Positions 9,858 to 22,400 of a DNA stretch of 64,000 bases are shown one piece after another. The DNA lies in contig OX442318.1 in NCBI GenBank assembly GCA_949358305.1, positions 9,530,517-9,594,516 of the forward strand, given 5' to 3'. The translations under genes were made by a program, and so were the position numbers. Position 1 is the stretch's first letter. Every line of letters starts with the position of its first letter. The stretch is from Strigamia acuminata. Its lineage: Eukaryota; Arthropoda; Chilopoda; Geophilomorpha; Linotaeniidae. The notes below the pieces were generated by a model, which ran no database searches, was not told where the DNA came from, and saw only the letters and a list, made by a program, of their open reading frames with translations.

Positions 9858-10117
9858 ATTTACTTTAAAAATATTTTAGCTCCTCCTTATTGGTTGAAAA
9901 GGATCACATGATCAGTTGTTTGTCTCCCTGAGCATGCGCCATACACATCAAATGAGATTGTTTTTTTGAAATATCGTACAGCATTAGAACAGTTCACCTT
10001 TTCCATCCATTCAATAAGTATCCCCACTTGTATAACTTTTCAATTTCACAATGAATATATAAAATTAAAAAAAAAAAAACTTTTATAACTTTTTTTCCCA
10101 TCTTAACCGACCCTTAG

Positions 10118-10402
10118 CTCCACCCAAAATTGACCGTTTCGAATTCCCCCAAGACCTGAGAGAAGGTATGCGAACGAGGATCTCGTGCGTGGTCAGCGAA
10201 GGAGACCTGCCCATCACCATCACTTGGCTCAAAGACGGCCAAACAATTCCCAAGACACTTGGACTAGAGATCCGAAACAGCGATGAATTCTCCAGTTCCA
10301 TCACATTTCGAAGTGTGAGTGCCCTCCACAATGGCAATTACACCTGTGTGGCCAGCAACTCTGCCGCCACCGTCAGACACACCGCTGAACTTCTAGCTCA
10401 CG
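10118..10402 (+). CDS. Dscam: Dscam-like exon 1 in window: complete Ig7-type domain
   Basis: One exon encodes a whole Ig domain: begins A-P-P-K-I, B-strand Cys in RISCVV, ITWLKDG core Trp, F-strand YTCVASN Cys, and AEL near the end. This pattern, including GDLPITITWLKDG and DEFSS, matches Dscam Ig7, which in insects and crustaceans is encoded by the mutually exclusive exon 9 array. Acceptor TTAG before 10118; donor GTAAGA. Enters with two bases of a split codon and leaves in phase 1. Confidence 0.9.
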
Positions 10403-13400
10403 GTAAGACCGTTTACCATTCATCTCCAATTGCTATTCGGATCAATTTCCTCAAATTGTTTCATTTTGCCCGTCGTTTGTCGCGTTTCCATTCATTTATT
10501 AAAATCTAAACCAACGGCGCACTAACCTTAATGATGATGATCATGATCAATAACTAACAATTGACTGTCGCGCTGGATGAACTTCATTGTTCAATAATTT
10601 GTTGGAAAAGACTGAAAATAACAAAAAAGGGGTTCATCTTAAAGCTAAATGCATTTTTAGTTAATTAGAAATGCATTTTGGGATTTTTTTTAGTTGGTAA
10701 CAATGCATTTTTAGAATTTGTAGATAATAAAAATGCATTTTTAGAATTTGTAGTTAATAAAAATGCATTTTTAAAATTTGTAGTTAATAGAAATGCATTT
10801 TTAGAATTTGCAGTTAATAAAAATGCATCTTTAGAATTTTTACTTAATAAATATGCAATTCTGGATTTTTTAGTTAATAAAAATGCATTTTTAGAATTTG
10901 TAGTTAATAAAAATGCATTTTTAGAATTTGTAGTTAATAAAATTCATTTTTAGAATTTGTAGTTAATACATATGCAATTCTGGATTTTTTTAGTTAATAA
11001 AAATGCATTTTTAGAATTTGTAGTTAATAAAAATGCATTTTTAAAATTTGTAGTTAACAAAAATGCATTTTTAGAATTTGTAGTTAATAAAAATGCATTT
11101 TTAGAATTTTTACTTAATAAATGCATTTTAGGTGTAAGAAAATGCATTTTTGGTTCTAAAAGAATGCATTTTTGGTCTAAGAAAATGCATTTTTGGTCTA
11201 AGAAAATGCATTTTTGGTCAAAGAAAATGCATTTTTGGTCTAAGAAAATGCATTTTTGGTCTAAGAAAATGCATTTTTGGTCTACGATAATGCATTTTTC
11301 CATTAAAAAATGCACTTTATATCGAAAGAATTCTGTTTACAAATGGGAATGCAGCTAATCTCGGAATAGACGGAAATCAGTTGTCACAACTTTTCCGTCC
11401 TGACCTTTCGTTTGTCCCCCAGGACCCCGGATCAAGAGATAGTTTTCTTCATAAGACAAAAGCCTATCTCCGATCCAATGCCACGAATTGTCAGCTTAAA
11501 ATAAATCCTTATTTTGATGTGCTTTCTCTACCTGGCTTGATTTTAACCCCAAAAATGTTATCTTTACTCCCACTAGATAAACCACTACAGACGATTTCCA
11601 CCAATAAGCGCCATCCAAACTTGTTATGCAGCAATCAAATTGCAAACAATTTCTCATCTCAAACTCCCATTCTATATTTTTCCCTTTTAATTCCCTCCAA
11701 TCTTCGAAACCCACCAGAAATTCGCAACGAATAATTTAATTTCCCGTCGGATTTCTGATTTGAAAGAGAAAAAAAAAATAAGATTAAAAAGTCGATAATT
11801 TTCCATTGCATTATAGTCAAGTAATTCAATTACTCCACATTTTGCCATCTCTTTCAATTAAGATTCGCAAAATAAAATAAAAATTTAAAAAAAAAATGAA
11901 TACTTTTCAAAACCATCAAATTCATTTGCCAATTACTAAACCATAAAAGCTTGTTTCACATTTTTTTCGGGCCTAAATAACTCAATTTAGGAAAAAACCG
12001 CAACAATCAGCAACGACAAAGCCGTTGCACCAACTTACACGGCTGCGGTTACCAAATCCAATCTAGTCTTTCTCATTTATTTCAGTTTTGCCGCGATGGT
12101 CAGTCGAACCTCAAGACCTTCAAATCCTAAGTGGACGCCAGGCCATTCTCAACTGTCAGGCTGAAGGATTTCCACGACCCTTAATTACTTGGCTCAAGAG
12201 CGAAGGTTAGTTTCGAGGGGTTAATAGGCAACTAAATGATGTTTTGGGATGAAATATGGCGCTAAGAAAATTGAATGGAATATTACCTCCGTTCGGTTGA
12301 TTTGTTTGTCGTCAATACTGTTGGGATGTTTCGTAGGATCTAAGTTAATGTTTAGTGAAGATTAGCAGTGATAAACAAGGAAATTTAAAGGATTATGAGC
12401 TTAATTTATTACCTTGTTTGCGGTTTTCATGCCGGCCATCTTTGTGTGTAGCTGAATTCGCGCCCTCGTACGTTAAAACAGTGAAATAGCATATAACGGC
12501 GATATTTCTTTTCTTTTTAAATATAAGTGAAAAATATTCGTTTGATTTTTAAAAAACCGTTTAAATTATTTGGATTTTTATCCGCTTCAATATTTGTGTT
12601 TTAATTTTTAATGTCTACGTCATGCATCGTCGTTTAATGCCAGCCATCTTTGTTTTTGAAAAGCATACAGCGCCATCTTGTATAAATGTTTGAAACGTGG
12701 TGTCTGAAAAATATCAAAAATTTGCCGTAAAACGTCGTTTACACATCAATTTCAATTTTTTCTTTGAAATTTAAAATCAAAATCCTTCCAATTTCACACA
12801 ACTCAATCAACAAATAGAAATTACACATCTAAAAAACAAATTAAAAACAAATTGAATCCCAACTTTCCCAAATAGAAAAACAAATTAAACACAAAAAAAA
12901 GAAATAAAACACAAACAAAAAAATCATTTAATTTATTTCCCAATTAATTTCCCCAAGACGATTAGTGTAATTTGCAGATACACCAGTTGTTTTGTTACTT
13001 TTGTGTACAACCACAGCTAAACAAGCAATTTTTAGATAAAATCCAATAAAAGCCCACTTCCAACATACAAAATTAGTGATAAGCAAACTGAATTGGGCCT
13101 ACACAGGAAAGGAAACCAGAAGGCAATAAACCAGCTATACCAGCTGAAAGAAAAACATTCAGCCAGCACTCGCGCCTCTTACAGCCCGCCAGATGCCACT
13201 ACATTAGCGATAACAAATTAGTGGCACATTATCAAAATGAAACTTCTATTTGCGTTACAAACCGTCCGAAACAGTTTTAACACTGATAGCATTGCCAATC
13301 CCTCACATCGATCCATCACCCTTATAATTCCTATTCAAAATTTCACATCAACAACTCATCATGACCATGCATGTCCAATTTACAGGACCCCCGACCTCTT

Positions 13401-16400
13401 GCCATCTTTAGAACTAATGAACATCGCTGACAAATCACGCTTGATGCACACCATGCTCGCGCAGGCACACACACACACGTGTACAATCATCATCATCATC
13501 ATTAGAAGAGTAAAAACACCAAAAGAGTGGGCAAATCTCGTTCAAGCTTCGCTAATCATTCACTACAAGACACTAGAATATATCACAAATGTGGTCTAAG
13601 AACTCGATCGCTAAAGAAATGTAACGACTGAACTGCACAAGACGCCAAACATGAGCTAATGTTTTAGTTTTAGTTTTAGTTTATTTCAAGCACTCCTGAG
13701 GAGTAGATACAGTGTGGTGCTGGGTGGCAGTGGGTGATTAATTGTTACATTGAGTGAGCAACAGGAAATTTTTTAGGCGGCGATGAAAGTGGCGGCAGTG
13801 GAAACGGCAATTGAAAGCTGCACAGTCGAGCACAGCGGCACAGATGTCCATCGGGAGATTATTCCACATCTTAGTACAGCGACAAAGATCAGCATCGGGT
13901 ACCCGTACCCGTAACCGTAACCCGTTACCCGCCCGTAGGGTACGGGCGGGTAACGAGTACAGTTCTCCCGCGACTAACGGTTACGCGTCGGGTACGTTTT
14001 TTGTACGTTTGCAACGTGGTGCTAACATCGTAAATACAGACTTTGATTTTGAATTTGAACTATAAAAATGTTAGCACCACGTTGCGAATTATCACAACAA
14101 CACAACAACACCCCAGACCACGCGACAAAAACAGCAAAAACAGTTAAAACACTTGACGTGATTGCGATCAGGTATGGGTACGGGTAGGGTAGGGTGTGTA
14201 CGGGTACGGGTAGGGTAGGGTATGGGTAAGAAATTTTAAGCGGGGACGGGTAACGGGCGGGTAACGGGTAGAACTTTTACGCCAATGCTGATCTCTGTAC
14301 AGCGATAAGGGAAAGTTCTAGATCGGTATGTGGAGAAGCGGGTGTTGATCTCGAACAAATGGCGGCGGGTGACCCTGGTGGCGGCGTCTGAAGAGTAGAA
14401 TCCTGCAATAAAGTGGGCAGGGTGTCCGGGGTCCCTAATTGCGTCGGCGAGGGACGACATGTCATTCAGCCGCAGCAAGTTAGAGAGGGTCAGGAGTTTC
14501 TGGGTGTTGCAGTATGGAGTGAGACGGAATCTAGGTGGGATTTTGTATGAGTCGCGGAGGTTGCGGTAGTAGGCCGACTTGAGAGAGATCAAGAAACGGC
14601 GGGGAGTTGAGTTAGGTTTAGGTTTATACCGTTTATATTTAAAGGAATAAACACGATACATTGTGAAATATATTTTTGAATCACGAGGGATTGTGGGTTC
14701 CGTTTGTCCGGAAAACTACGAAACAATTAGTTGCGGTTTGTGTAATCATTTTCTCCTTTGTCATTCTGTTTTCTGAAACTTTGCCGCTTTTCTTCTTGCT
14801 GACTCATGTGATTTTCTTTTAAGAGATAAAGAAACATTTTTGGTGCAATCAATCAATCCTATACCTTTGTCAAAATCTACATCAACGGTTTGAATACAAA
14901 AAAATAATTCTCATATACAAGCAAACCATCTTAAGGTATGCGGTTTGCTTCGCTCTTATGACGTCACAATTCGCATTCCACGCACAATAATCTAGCCCCA
15001 GATTCCCTGCTATTAAATTTCTTCTCTCGTCTCTTGCAGCGTGCATGCTCACACATTCTAAAACAGACACGTCGAAGTCATACAAACGAGTCTACATAAA
15101 TTTTTGAATGCGGCTATTAACTCGTATTCAAAGAGTAGTTGCACGTACGGAGTCCGCGCACACTAACCAATGCTGGATTAAGATTTTTATAAGTAAAAAT
15201 CTAATATAGATATCTTTCTTTACAGAAAAAAAAATTGCTCAATGTCTGGATATTGTGCGTGCACGTCTAGTCATGATCGTCATAAATCATTCAAAGCATA
15301 TTGAATATTTGATGCGGTTTATGAAATTAAATTGCATGCTTATGTGGTTAAAGCCATTTTACTTATTCCGTATTTGACATTTATTGACTGTCAGTTTTTT
15401 TTTACAGTTTCTATTAAAGTTTCAAGTGTAACGAGAAAATTCTTTCAAGATTTCAATACTTACGCTTGAATTTAGACTAGTTTTGCCTGGATGTGTGTGC
15501 GTATAAATGTGTTAAACCGTCCAGAATTGACAATGTGGACATTTCTCAACATCCTTGTGTTTATGTAGGAAAAGAATTTACCTTCAAGGTTAAGGATCTG
15601 ATTCTTTTTACTTTCCAAATAATAAAATTAGATCTTTTATGTAGTAGAATAAAAATTGGATTCGTTTTATCCTCAGACCTCAAATGCTTTGTGGTTTTCA
15701 ATTTTATACTCCATAGAATTTCTAGCTTGGAGCTTTTCTGCATTTTAGCTAAAGCGCTTCGGCTTTTAGCATAATACAATCTGCAAACAGGAGCAACTGG
15801 TGAGGATTGAGGAGAAATAACAAGAGTGTTTTGCTAATAAATTTAGTAGGTGTGAACAAATGTGCAGGAAAATGGATGCATTTGTAGATAAGTGTGACAT
15901 CTGACATCACCTCAGTGCCGCTCCTCCATATACTTCTATTTCTACCTTTTGAATAACTCAACTGGAAATTGAAAAATATAGAAAATGCTGTATTGACTTT
16001 GATAATGGAATTTTGTGCATGTTTTGTGGATTTTAGAGAGCAAACATTTTCAAACCAAACATTATTTAAATTGTGAACATCTAAACAATCCTCTTCCATA
16101 TAACTTCAACCAAAACTATGAAACAAAAAAGAAATTTAAAATTGGGACATTAAAATGTAAGCAATATTCTGATCGATACTTATACAAGCAGATTTTAAAA
16201 CATCAACCGCTAACTTTTATTTTAGCAAGATGCAGGGGCCGGTCTTTATTTTTGAAGCCCTGACGCTTGAACTGTTGTAGAGGCCCCTTCGCTAGTAACA
16301 ACTAACTACAATAGTGCGTGTGGTATGTTGCCAGGCCGTAGTCTTCTTTTTCCGCTAAGCGAGATACATTCGCTAGGGAGCAAGACACACTTATACTCTG

Positions 16401-19400
16401 TAGTCCTTGTTCGGGCACCATTTGTTCCATATTCTGCCCCAGGAATGGAATCAACCTCAAAAAAAGTCAGTCGGACAAAGATTTCTGTCCTCCATCTGCT
16501 CCATATACACCCCAACCGAGAAATATGGGTGTATCTCGGGAAACTCTTCACTCAACTCAAATTATACAAGTTTCTTCAAATTTTGGTTCTTGGAACATGG
16601 ATCCTTCCTAGTGCAAGCGTCTCTTGATAGTTTCAGTCTTTCTTACATCTTGACACAATCCCTTTGGCGTAGGGGCTCAGCACCCCAAACAGCCTGATCC
16701 TTCTCGTACAAGATTCTACGCACAACTGTCCTCTACAGTGACAGTTTTCCATCACTTGTCATCTGACCGTTACCGTTCCTTAGTCATATTCATTGTTCAT
16801 TGTTCATGATTCATTACGATTCAATATGGGTGTTCCTTTCAATACTACTTTACAATCCGATTCTAATATAACACTTTATAATATTAATCTTAAAAATAAC
16901 ACATTAAACTTAAATAAATCAAAGAATATTAATTATTAGATTAGATGCATAGATGCATCACATAAGAGTGAACGTGCATTATGACTCTTTATTAACAAAA
17001 GAATAAAAAATAAAATAAAATAAAAAAATAAGTTTGTCCTCCATTTGTTCTTTGCTACAGGTTTTTCTTGTTTTTGATCCTAGTGCATTCTCAACTCGTA
17101 CATTATCACTCAAGTACCAAAGTGAAATTTTTCTTTCTTATCTTCTTTCGGAGAACGGACGTTCGAAATGTGCACGAGCACAGACACTGACTCCTTACAT
17201 CAATTGATATGTAGTCTGCAAAAGAAAGTATGTTTTTAAGGCACAGAAGATCCATGATGGACTACATGGCTTCTCTTAGCTCTGGGGCGCGTGCCAAAGA
17301 GTCTCCATTTTTTTTCTCCCCCTTTTCCATACACTTTTTCAATATCCCTCAAGGAGACTGGTTCCCATTGGAGACGAGCATCTCAAATGATGATGAAACA
17401 CGTGCCAGAAGTGGTTTTAACATCCATGTGTCATCTTCAACAAGACAGGATTTTATGCTTTAAACATTTTAACCAGAGGGCCACACATCCATCAAGCAAA
17501 AAACAAAAAAAAAAGTAAAACAAAAACTTAACATTTTTACTTTTTCGCTTGTCCATCTCACTTGCAGTCCTCATTCCAGCATCCAATCCCATTTTCCATT
17601 TTTTCTTTTTTCTTTTTAAATTCTCCATTTCAGTTTCTCTTATATTGATTTCTTCTTCAACTCCTATACACATTCACTTAACCATCCAACATTTCATTCT
17701 CAAAGACAATGCTAGAATTACTTTTCTTTTCTCGCCCTTTTTCTCCTCTATCGAAAAAAAAATTATAATCGAAGCCTCTAAAGGATACGTCAACACTCAA
17801 ATTGATGGCACATCAGGCTTAACAAGGCAAAAAAAAGAGTTCTTTGTAGCTATAAACCGGTAAAAAACGGACATCAGCTTCGTGCTGATTCCCACAGGGA
17901 ATCGAAATTCTGACACATAGCAAGTGTTGGAATCTCTTAACGTTAAAAAATAACCCGCTAATGACAGCACAGCGAAAGATAATTGCCGATAACGGACTGT
18001 TTTGTAATGGCAATGGTAATTGAGGTAGATTTCACTTCGTAGTGTTGCAGAGCAACGTGAGCTGCAACTTGTTTTCTTTAACAGTGGACAGGAAGTGATC
18101 AAGGAAAAGGGGTTGACCAGTAGGTGGTTATTACAATGAATAATAAGGCTAGGAGTAACTAGGTAATAATCCAACATTTTGAAAAGATTGGAATCTCAAT
18201 GCGTCTGTTTCTCGAAAACCGACCATGGGATATGGATAAAACTTCTTATATTACCGTACTGCCTCGATTTAACGCCGGGGTGTTTATTAATTCTTCCGAG
18301 CCGACCCCCTCCCGGGCGAGTTGGCTTTCGGCGGCATTTAGTGCACTACACGCCGCCTACCCCTCGGCGTTTAGATACGCCAGGCGTTAAATCGAGGCAG
18401 TACGGTAAGTATTTCACGTGGTTTTGTAACTACGAATACAACCCACAGCCCAAAGTATTAGACCACACCAGCAAACAAACATAAAATTTTATTCTTCACC
18501 CTATAAGTTTGGAGTGGTAAAAGATAGGTACAAAAATCAAAATGCACTGGAAAGACCAGTTTTCCCTCTACAAAACCAACTAAATAAACTTAAAGAAATA
18601 GAACATTTAACCTCGAAAATGTTGTGTATAGAAACTTTCAGACACCTAGCACTTGCGGTGTTTAAGTGACGCCCAATTTTATGCGTTTGATGTTTATCGT
18701 CACTTTTGGTGGACGAATCACTTTGGTATTCTAAAAAATTTAAATTGTAGTTGGTTGGGACCAACCCAGCCGCAACAGCTGGAAATGGCAGAAAACAGGA
18801 AAGAGGAAATGGAAAAAGGAGGGCATGGCTGGTTTCATCCACAGGACCATAGTGCTGGTAGGGGTCCAGGGCCACTAGAAAAAAAGAGACTTTACGATGA
18901 ATTAACACGACAAAAATAAACAACAACGAAAACACAGAAGGAATACAAACACTAGAAAGAATTGTCTTGCCCTTTTCTAGCTTACTAGGTAGATTTGACT
19001 GTGTGGTTGAACTGTAATGATAGTATCAGATGGTGTCCTAATAATTGGACCACAGACATCCATATGAATCATCAGTTCTAAGGTCTTTGTTGAATTCAAA
19101 ATTTAATTGGAAATGAGTAAGTTTTACAAAAATTAAGATTTTGTCGTTTTGACGGGGATTTGGTTTTGTCTGGGCGGCGTGAAGCGCGCCTTAGTCGGCC
19201 TAGAAGAAAGTAGATGTCCGTGCAAATTTAAAAAATCGCATTTTAAATTGTTTTTCACAATAAATTCTGAAATGATAAGTTCAAAATTATTCTTTATAGA
19301 TATTATCACTTACCTTTACAATATGTACATTACATTTGAGCAATTAGATTGTCTCTTTCTGATCACCTCACTGCAAAAACCAACATCTGGAAAAACCCTT

Positions 19401-22400
19401 CATTGTTTATTTACCTGCATAATGAAACATTTTATCAACACTAGATGTGGCAAATTCAACCAAAAAACTGAAATAGGCTTAAGCATTAAGAAAAATTCAC
19501 CAATAGATGTAAAAAAAAAAAAAATGGCATAAAGTTTGTGTAAAAAATAATAATTTGTGAAATATTCCAGAGGGAACTGCTAGTATGCTTATAACACACA
19601 AGTTACTTGTGCCTAACAACAATAGCACATACTAAAAGGCTTAAAGTAGTCTTAAAACTATGTCGTAGTTCAGCGACACTTCTTGCGATGATAGTATAAA
19701 GGCCGATACCAAGAAGCATAAAATTTGGAAAGAATTAAAGTAGCAGATGGCAGTTTTATGCGAGAAGAAATCTTCTGGTTTATCAGACTGTTGGGAGTGC
19801 CAATTAAGTGTAGATCCATGTTCAACTTAAACATTCCTGAAAATGCAAGCGGTGAGTTATTATCCTGTCATACTTCACACGCCAAATTTAAAATGCAAAT
19901 TAATTTTCAACAAGGCAATAAATTCGAACAGGCTCCAATTCCACCTCTTGCATAGTATATACTGGAATTCGGACATTATTTCAACAAATCTGGCTAATTA
20001 TCAATACGTGTTTAATTGCAACTATATAGGCCAGATGACCCCGCGGATGGTTGAGTTTCAAACTGCATGATTGATAGATCGCCATAGCCACTAAAATTAC
20101 AAATTCTCAATTATCTAAACTTCATATCGAGGAAAGTTAAGTGTAATTTGCAATTACTGATGAATACAAATTGTTCATTGAAATTACGCAACATTAAGTA
20201 GCGCACTAACTAAATCACAAGTAAATGGGTTAAATCTATTAAAAATCTATTCATTCTTCACATTACCAGACTTGCAGCTTGCCAATAAAGCTGAATTTAA
20301 TTCAAAATTTAATTGGAAATGAGTAAGTTTTTACAAAAATTAAGATTTTGTCGTTTTGACGGAGATTTGGTTTTGTCTAGGCGGCGTGAAGCGCGCCTTA
20401 GTCGGCCTAGAAGAAAGCAGATGTCCGTGCAAATTTGAAAAAATCGCATTTTAAATTGTTTAATTTTTTTTTTAAAAGAGAATTTCAATTGAATTCACAA
20501 TTAACGCAGAGTTGTGCAAATATATGCTCGAACAAATATTCAAACATAATTCATCATCTAAATTCTAAATTTATACACTTTTTGCAAATCATGCTACCGT
20601 GCCGCTTCATTATCCACACCGTCAAACATCAACGTTCGTTTTCAATTTAATAAAGTGCTAAAGCAACAAATTCAATTAAACGACAAACATTTTGTGCCAA
20701 CTTGCACTTTTGCCAAGTGTGTTGACATCCCCACAAAAAAAAAAAAAAAAAAAAAATCACCAAAAAACTGTCAAAAATTGAAAAAAAGAAACCAAAAAAA
20801 AAAAAAAACTGACATTACGCTTTTTTCGCACCGTACAGTGAAAAACATTTATCCTTTTTTATTTTCCATGTAAAGAAAAGAGTTGATCGGGTTCCTGTCG
20901 TCGTGTATTTAGACTCCCGAGTCTATTGCAGACCCAGCGAGGGCAGGGGGCGCCGTTTATTTCATTCCCTTCTTGTTTATCTGCAAGACATTCACAAGCA
21001 ACAAAATGTGACAGTCGCGAGGACGCTGCAGTCTCCACACCCAACCAACCAACCAAATCCAGATACCAGCAAAGTTTGCACTCGAAAGAAATGTTGCAGG
21101 GAAGTCGATGTAGTTCATCATTTTCCTCCACGACTATGACAAAGATCCGCACACACGAGGGGGGTGGCGAAAAAAAGTCCAAATTCATTTTCGATTTCCC
21201 TGCTTGCACCGGTTTGGTTTTGACACAAAATGGCAGATGGGAAGTATTTCATAAGGAAAGTTTGGTGCAATAACGTGACAATTTCATCAATATTGCATTA
21301 CCAAAGTGCCAGGCAAAACTCAATCTGATAAAAGTCTTAAAGGAAAACTGCAACAAATGCGAATGACTAAATTTCGTGTTCGTAGTTTTGGACGCGAAGG
21401 TTCGATGAATGTTTGCGTTATTTTCGCAAAGTGATATTGTTTGGGCTCGTGCTGCTAGGAGATTAAGTCGGATCACATAAGCAGATTAAGTCTTAACCGA
21501 TCGAGTGACCTCTCTTCTGTTAGCAGACTGTTCATTAGGTCGTTACGGAAACCTGGTGACATCGGTTGGGATAAAAGATCAAGTGGGAATGACCAAATTA
21601 CTAAAATGAAACAAAATGTTTAGCGTATTGTCAATTTTGAGTAGTAAAGTTGCAGTTTCATTAGCCCCACTTTAAAAATTGTGCGGTGATGTCTTCAAGG
21701 GGGTGGCCATTTTGGTTCAATTTTTCACATACAATAATTGAATTTTTTGGCCAAAAATTGAATGTTTTGGCCAAAAGTTGAATGTTTTGGCCAAAAGTTG
21801 ACTGATTTGGCCAAAAATTGAATATTTTGGTCAAAAAATAAATATTTTGGTCAAAAAATAAATATTTTGGTCAAAAAATAAATATTTTGGTCAAAAAATA
21901 AATATTTTGGTCAGAAAATGAATATTTTGGTCAGAAAATGAATATTTTGGTCAGAAATTGAATATTTTGGTCAACAATTGAATATTTTGGTCAAAAATTG
22001 AATATTTTGGTCAACAATTGAATATTTTGGTCAAAAATTGAATATTTTGGTCAACAATTGAATATTTTGGTAAAAAATTGAATATTTTGGTAAAAAATTG
22101 AATATTTTGGTCAAAAATTGAATATTTTGGTCAAAAATTGAATATTTTGGTCAAAAATTGAATATTTTGGTCAAAAATTGAATATTTTGGTCAAAAATTG
22201 AATATTTTGGTCAAAAATTGAATATTTTGGTCAAAAATTGAATATTTTGGTCAAAAATTGAATATTTTGGTCAAAAATTGAATATTTTGGTCAAAAATTG
22301 AATATTTTGGTCAAAAATTGAATATTTTGGTCAAAAATTGAATATTTTGGTCAAAAATTGAATATTTTGGTCAAAAATTGAATATTTTGGTCAAAAATTG

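Noticed and set aside
10678-11358. Coding frames made of NAFLEFVVNK-type repeats on both strands
   Set aside because: Open only because the 30-bp unit is a multiple of three; inside an intron of the Dscam-like gene.
11381-11734. Extra Ig7 variant exon after the first one
   Set aside because: Translation lacks the Cys...Trp...Cys Ig pattern and good splice sites in phase.
14277-14465. 62-codon minus-strand frame as a separate gene
   Set aside because: Shadow of the LINE frame in another phase.
19149-19532. 127-codon frame over the 160-bp direct repeat as a gene
   Set aside because: The second copy of the repeat does not preserve the frame beyond the repeat, and the tail is Lys/Phe-rich.
20300-20461. 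tRNA- or rRNA-derived sequence
   Set aside because: I could not fold a cloverleaf or recognise A/B boxes or rRNA segments in it.
19094-20461. Short LTR element with the 160-bp repeats as LTRs
   Set aside because: No TG...CA ends, primer site, purine tract or target duplication.
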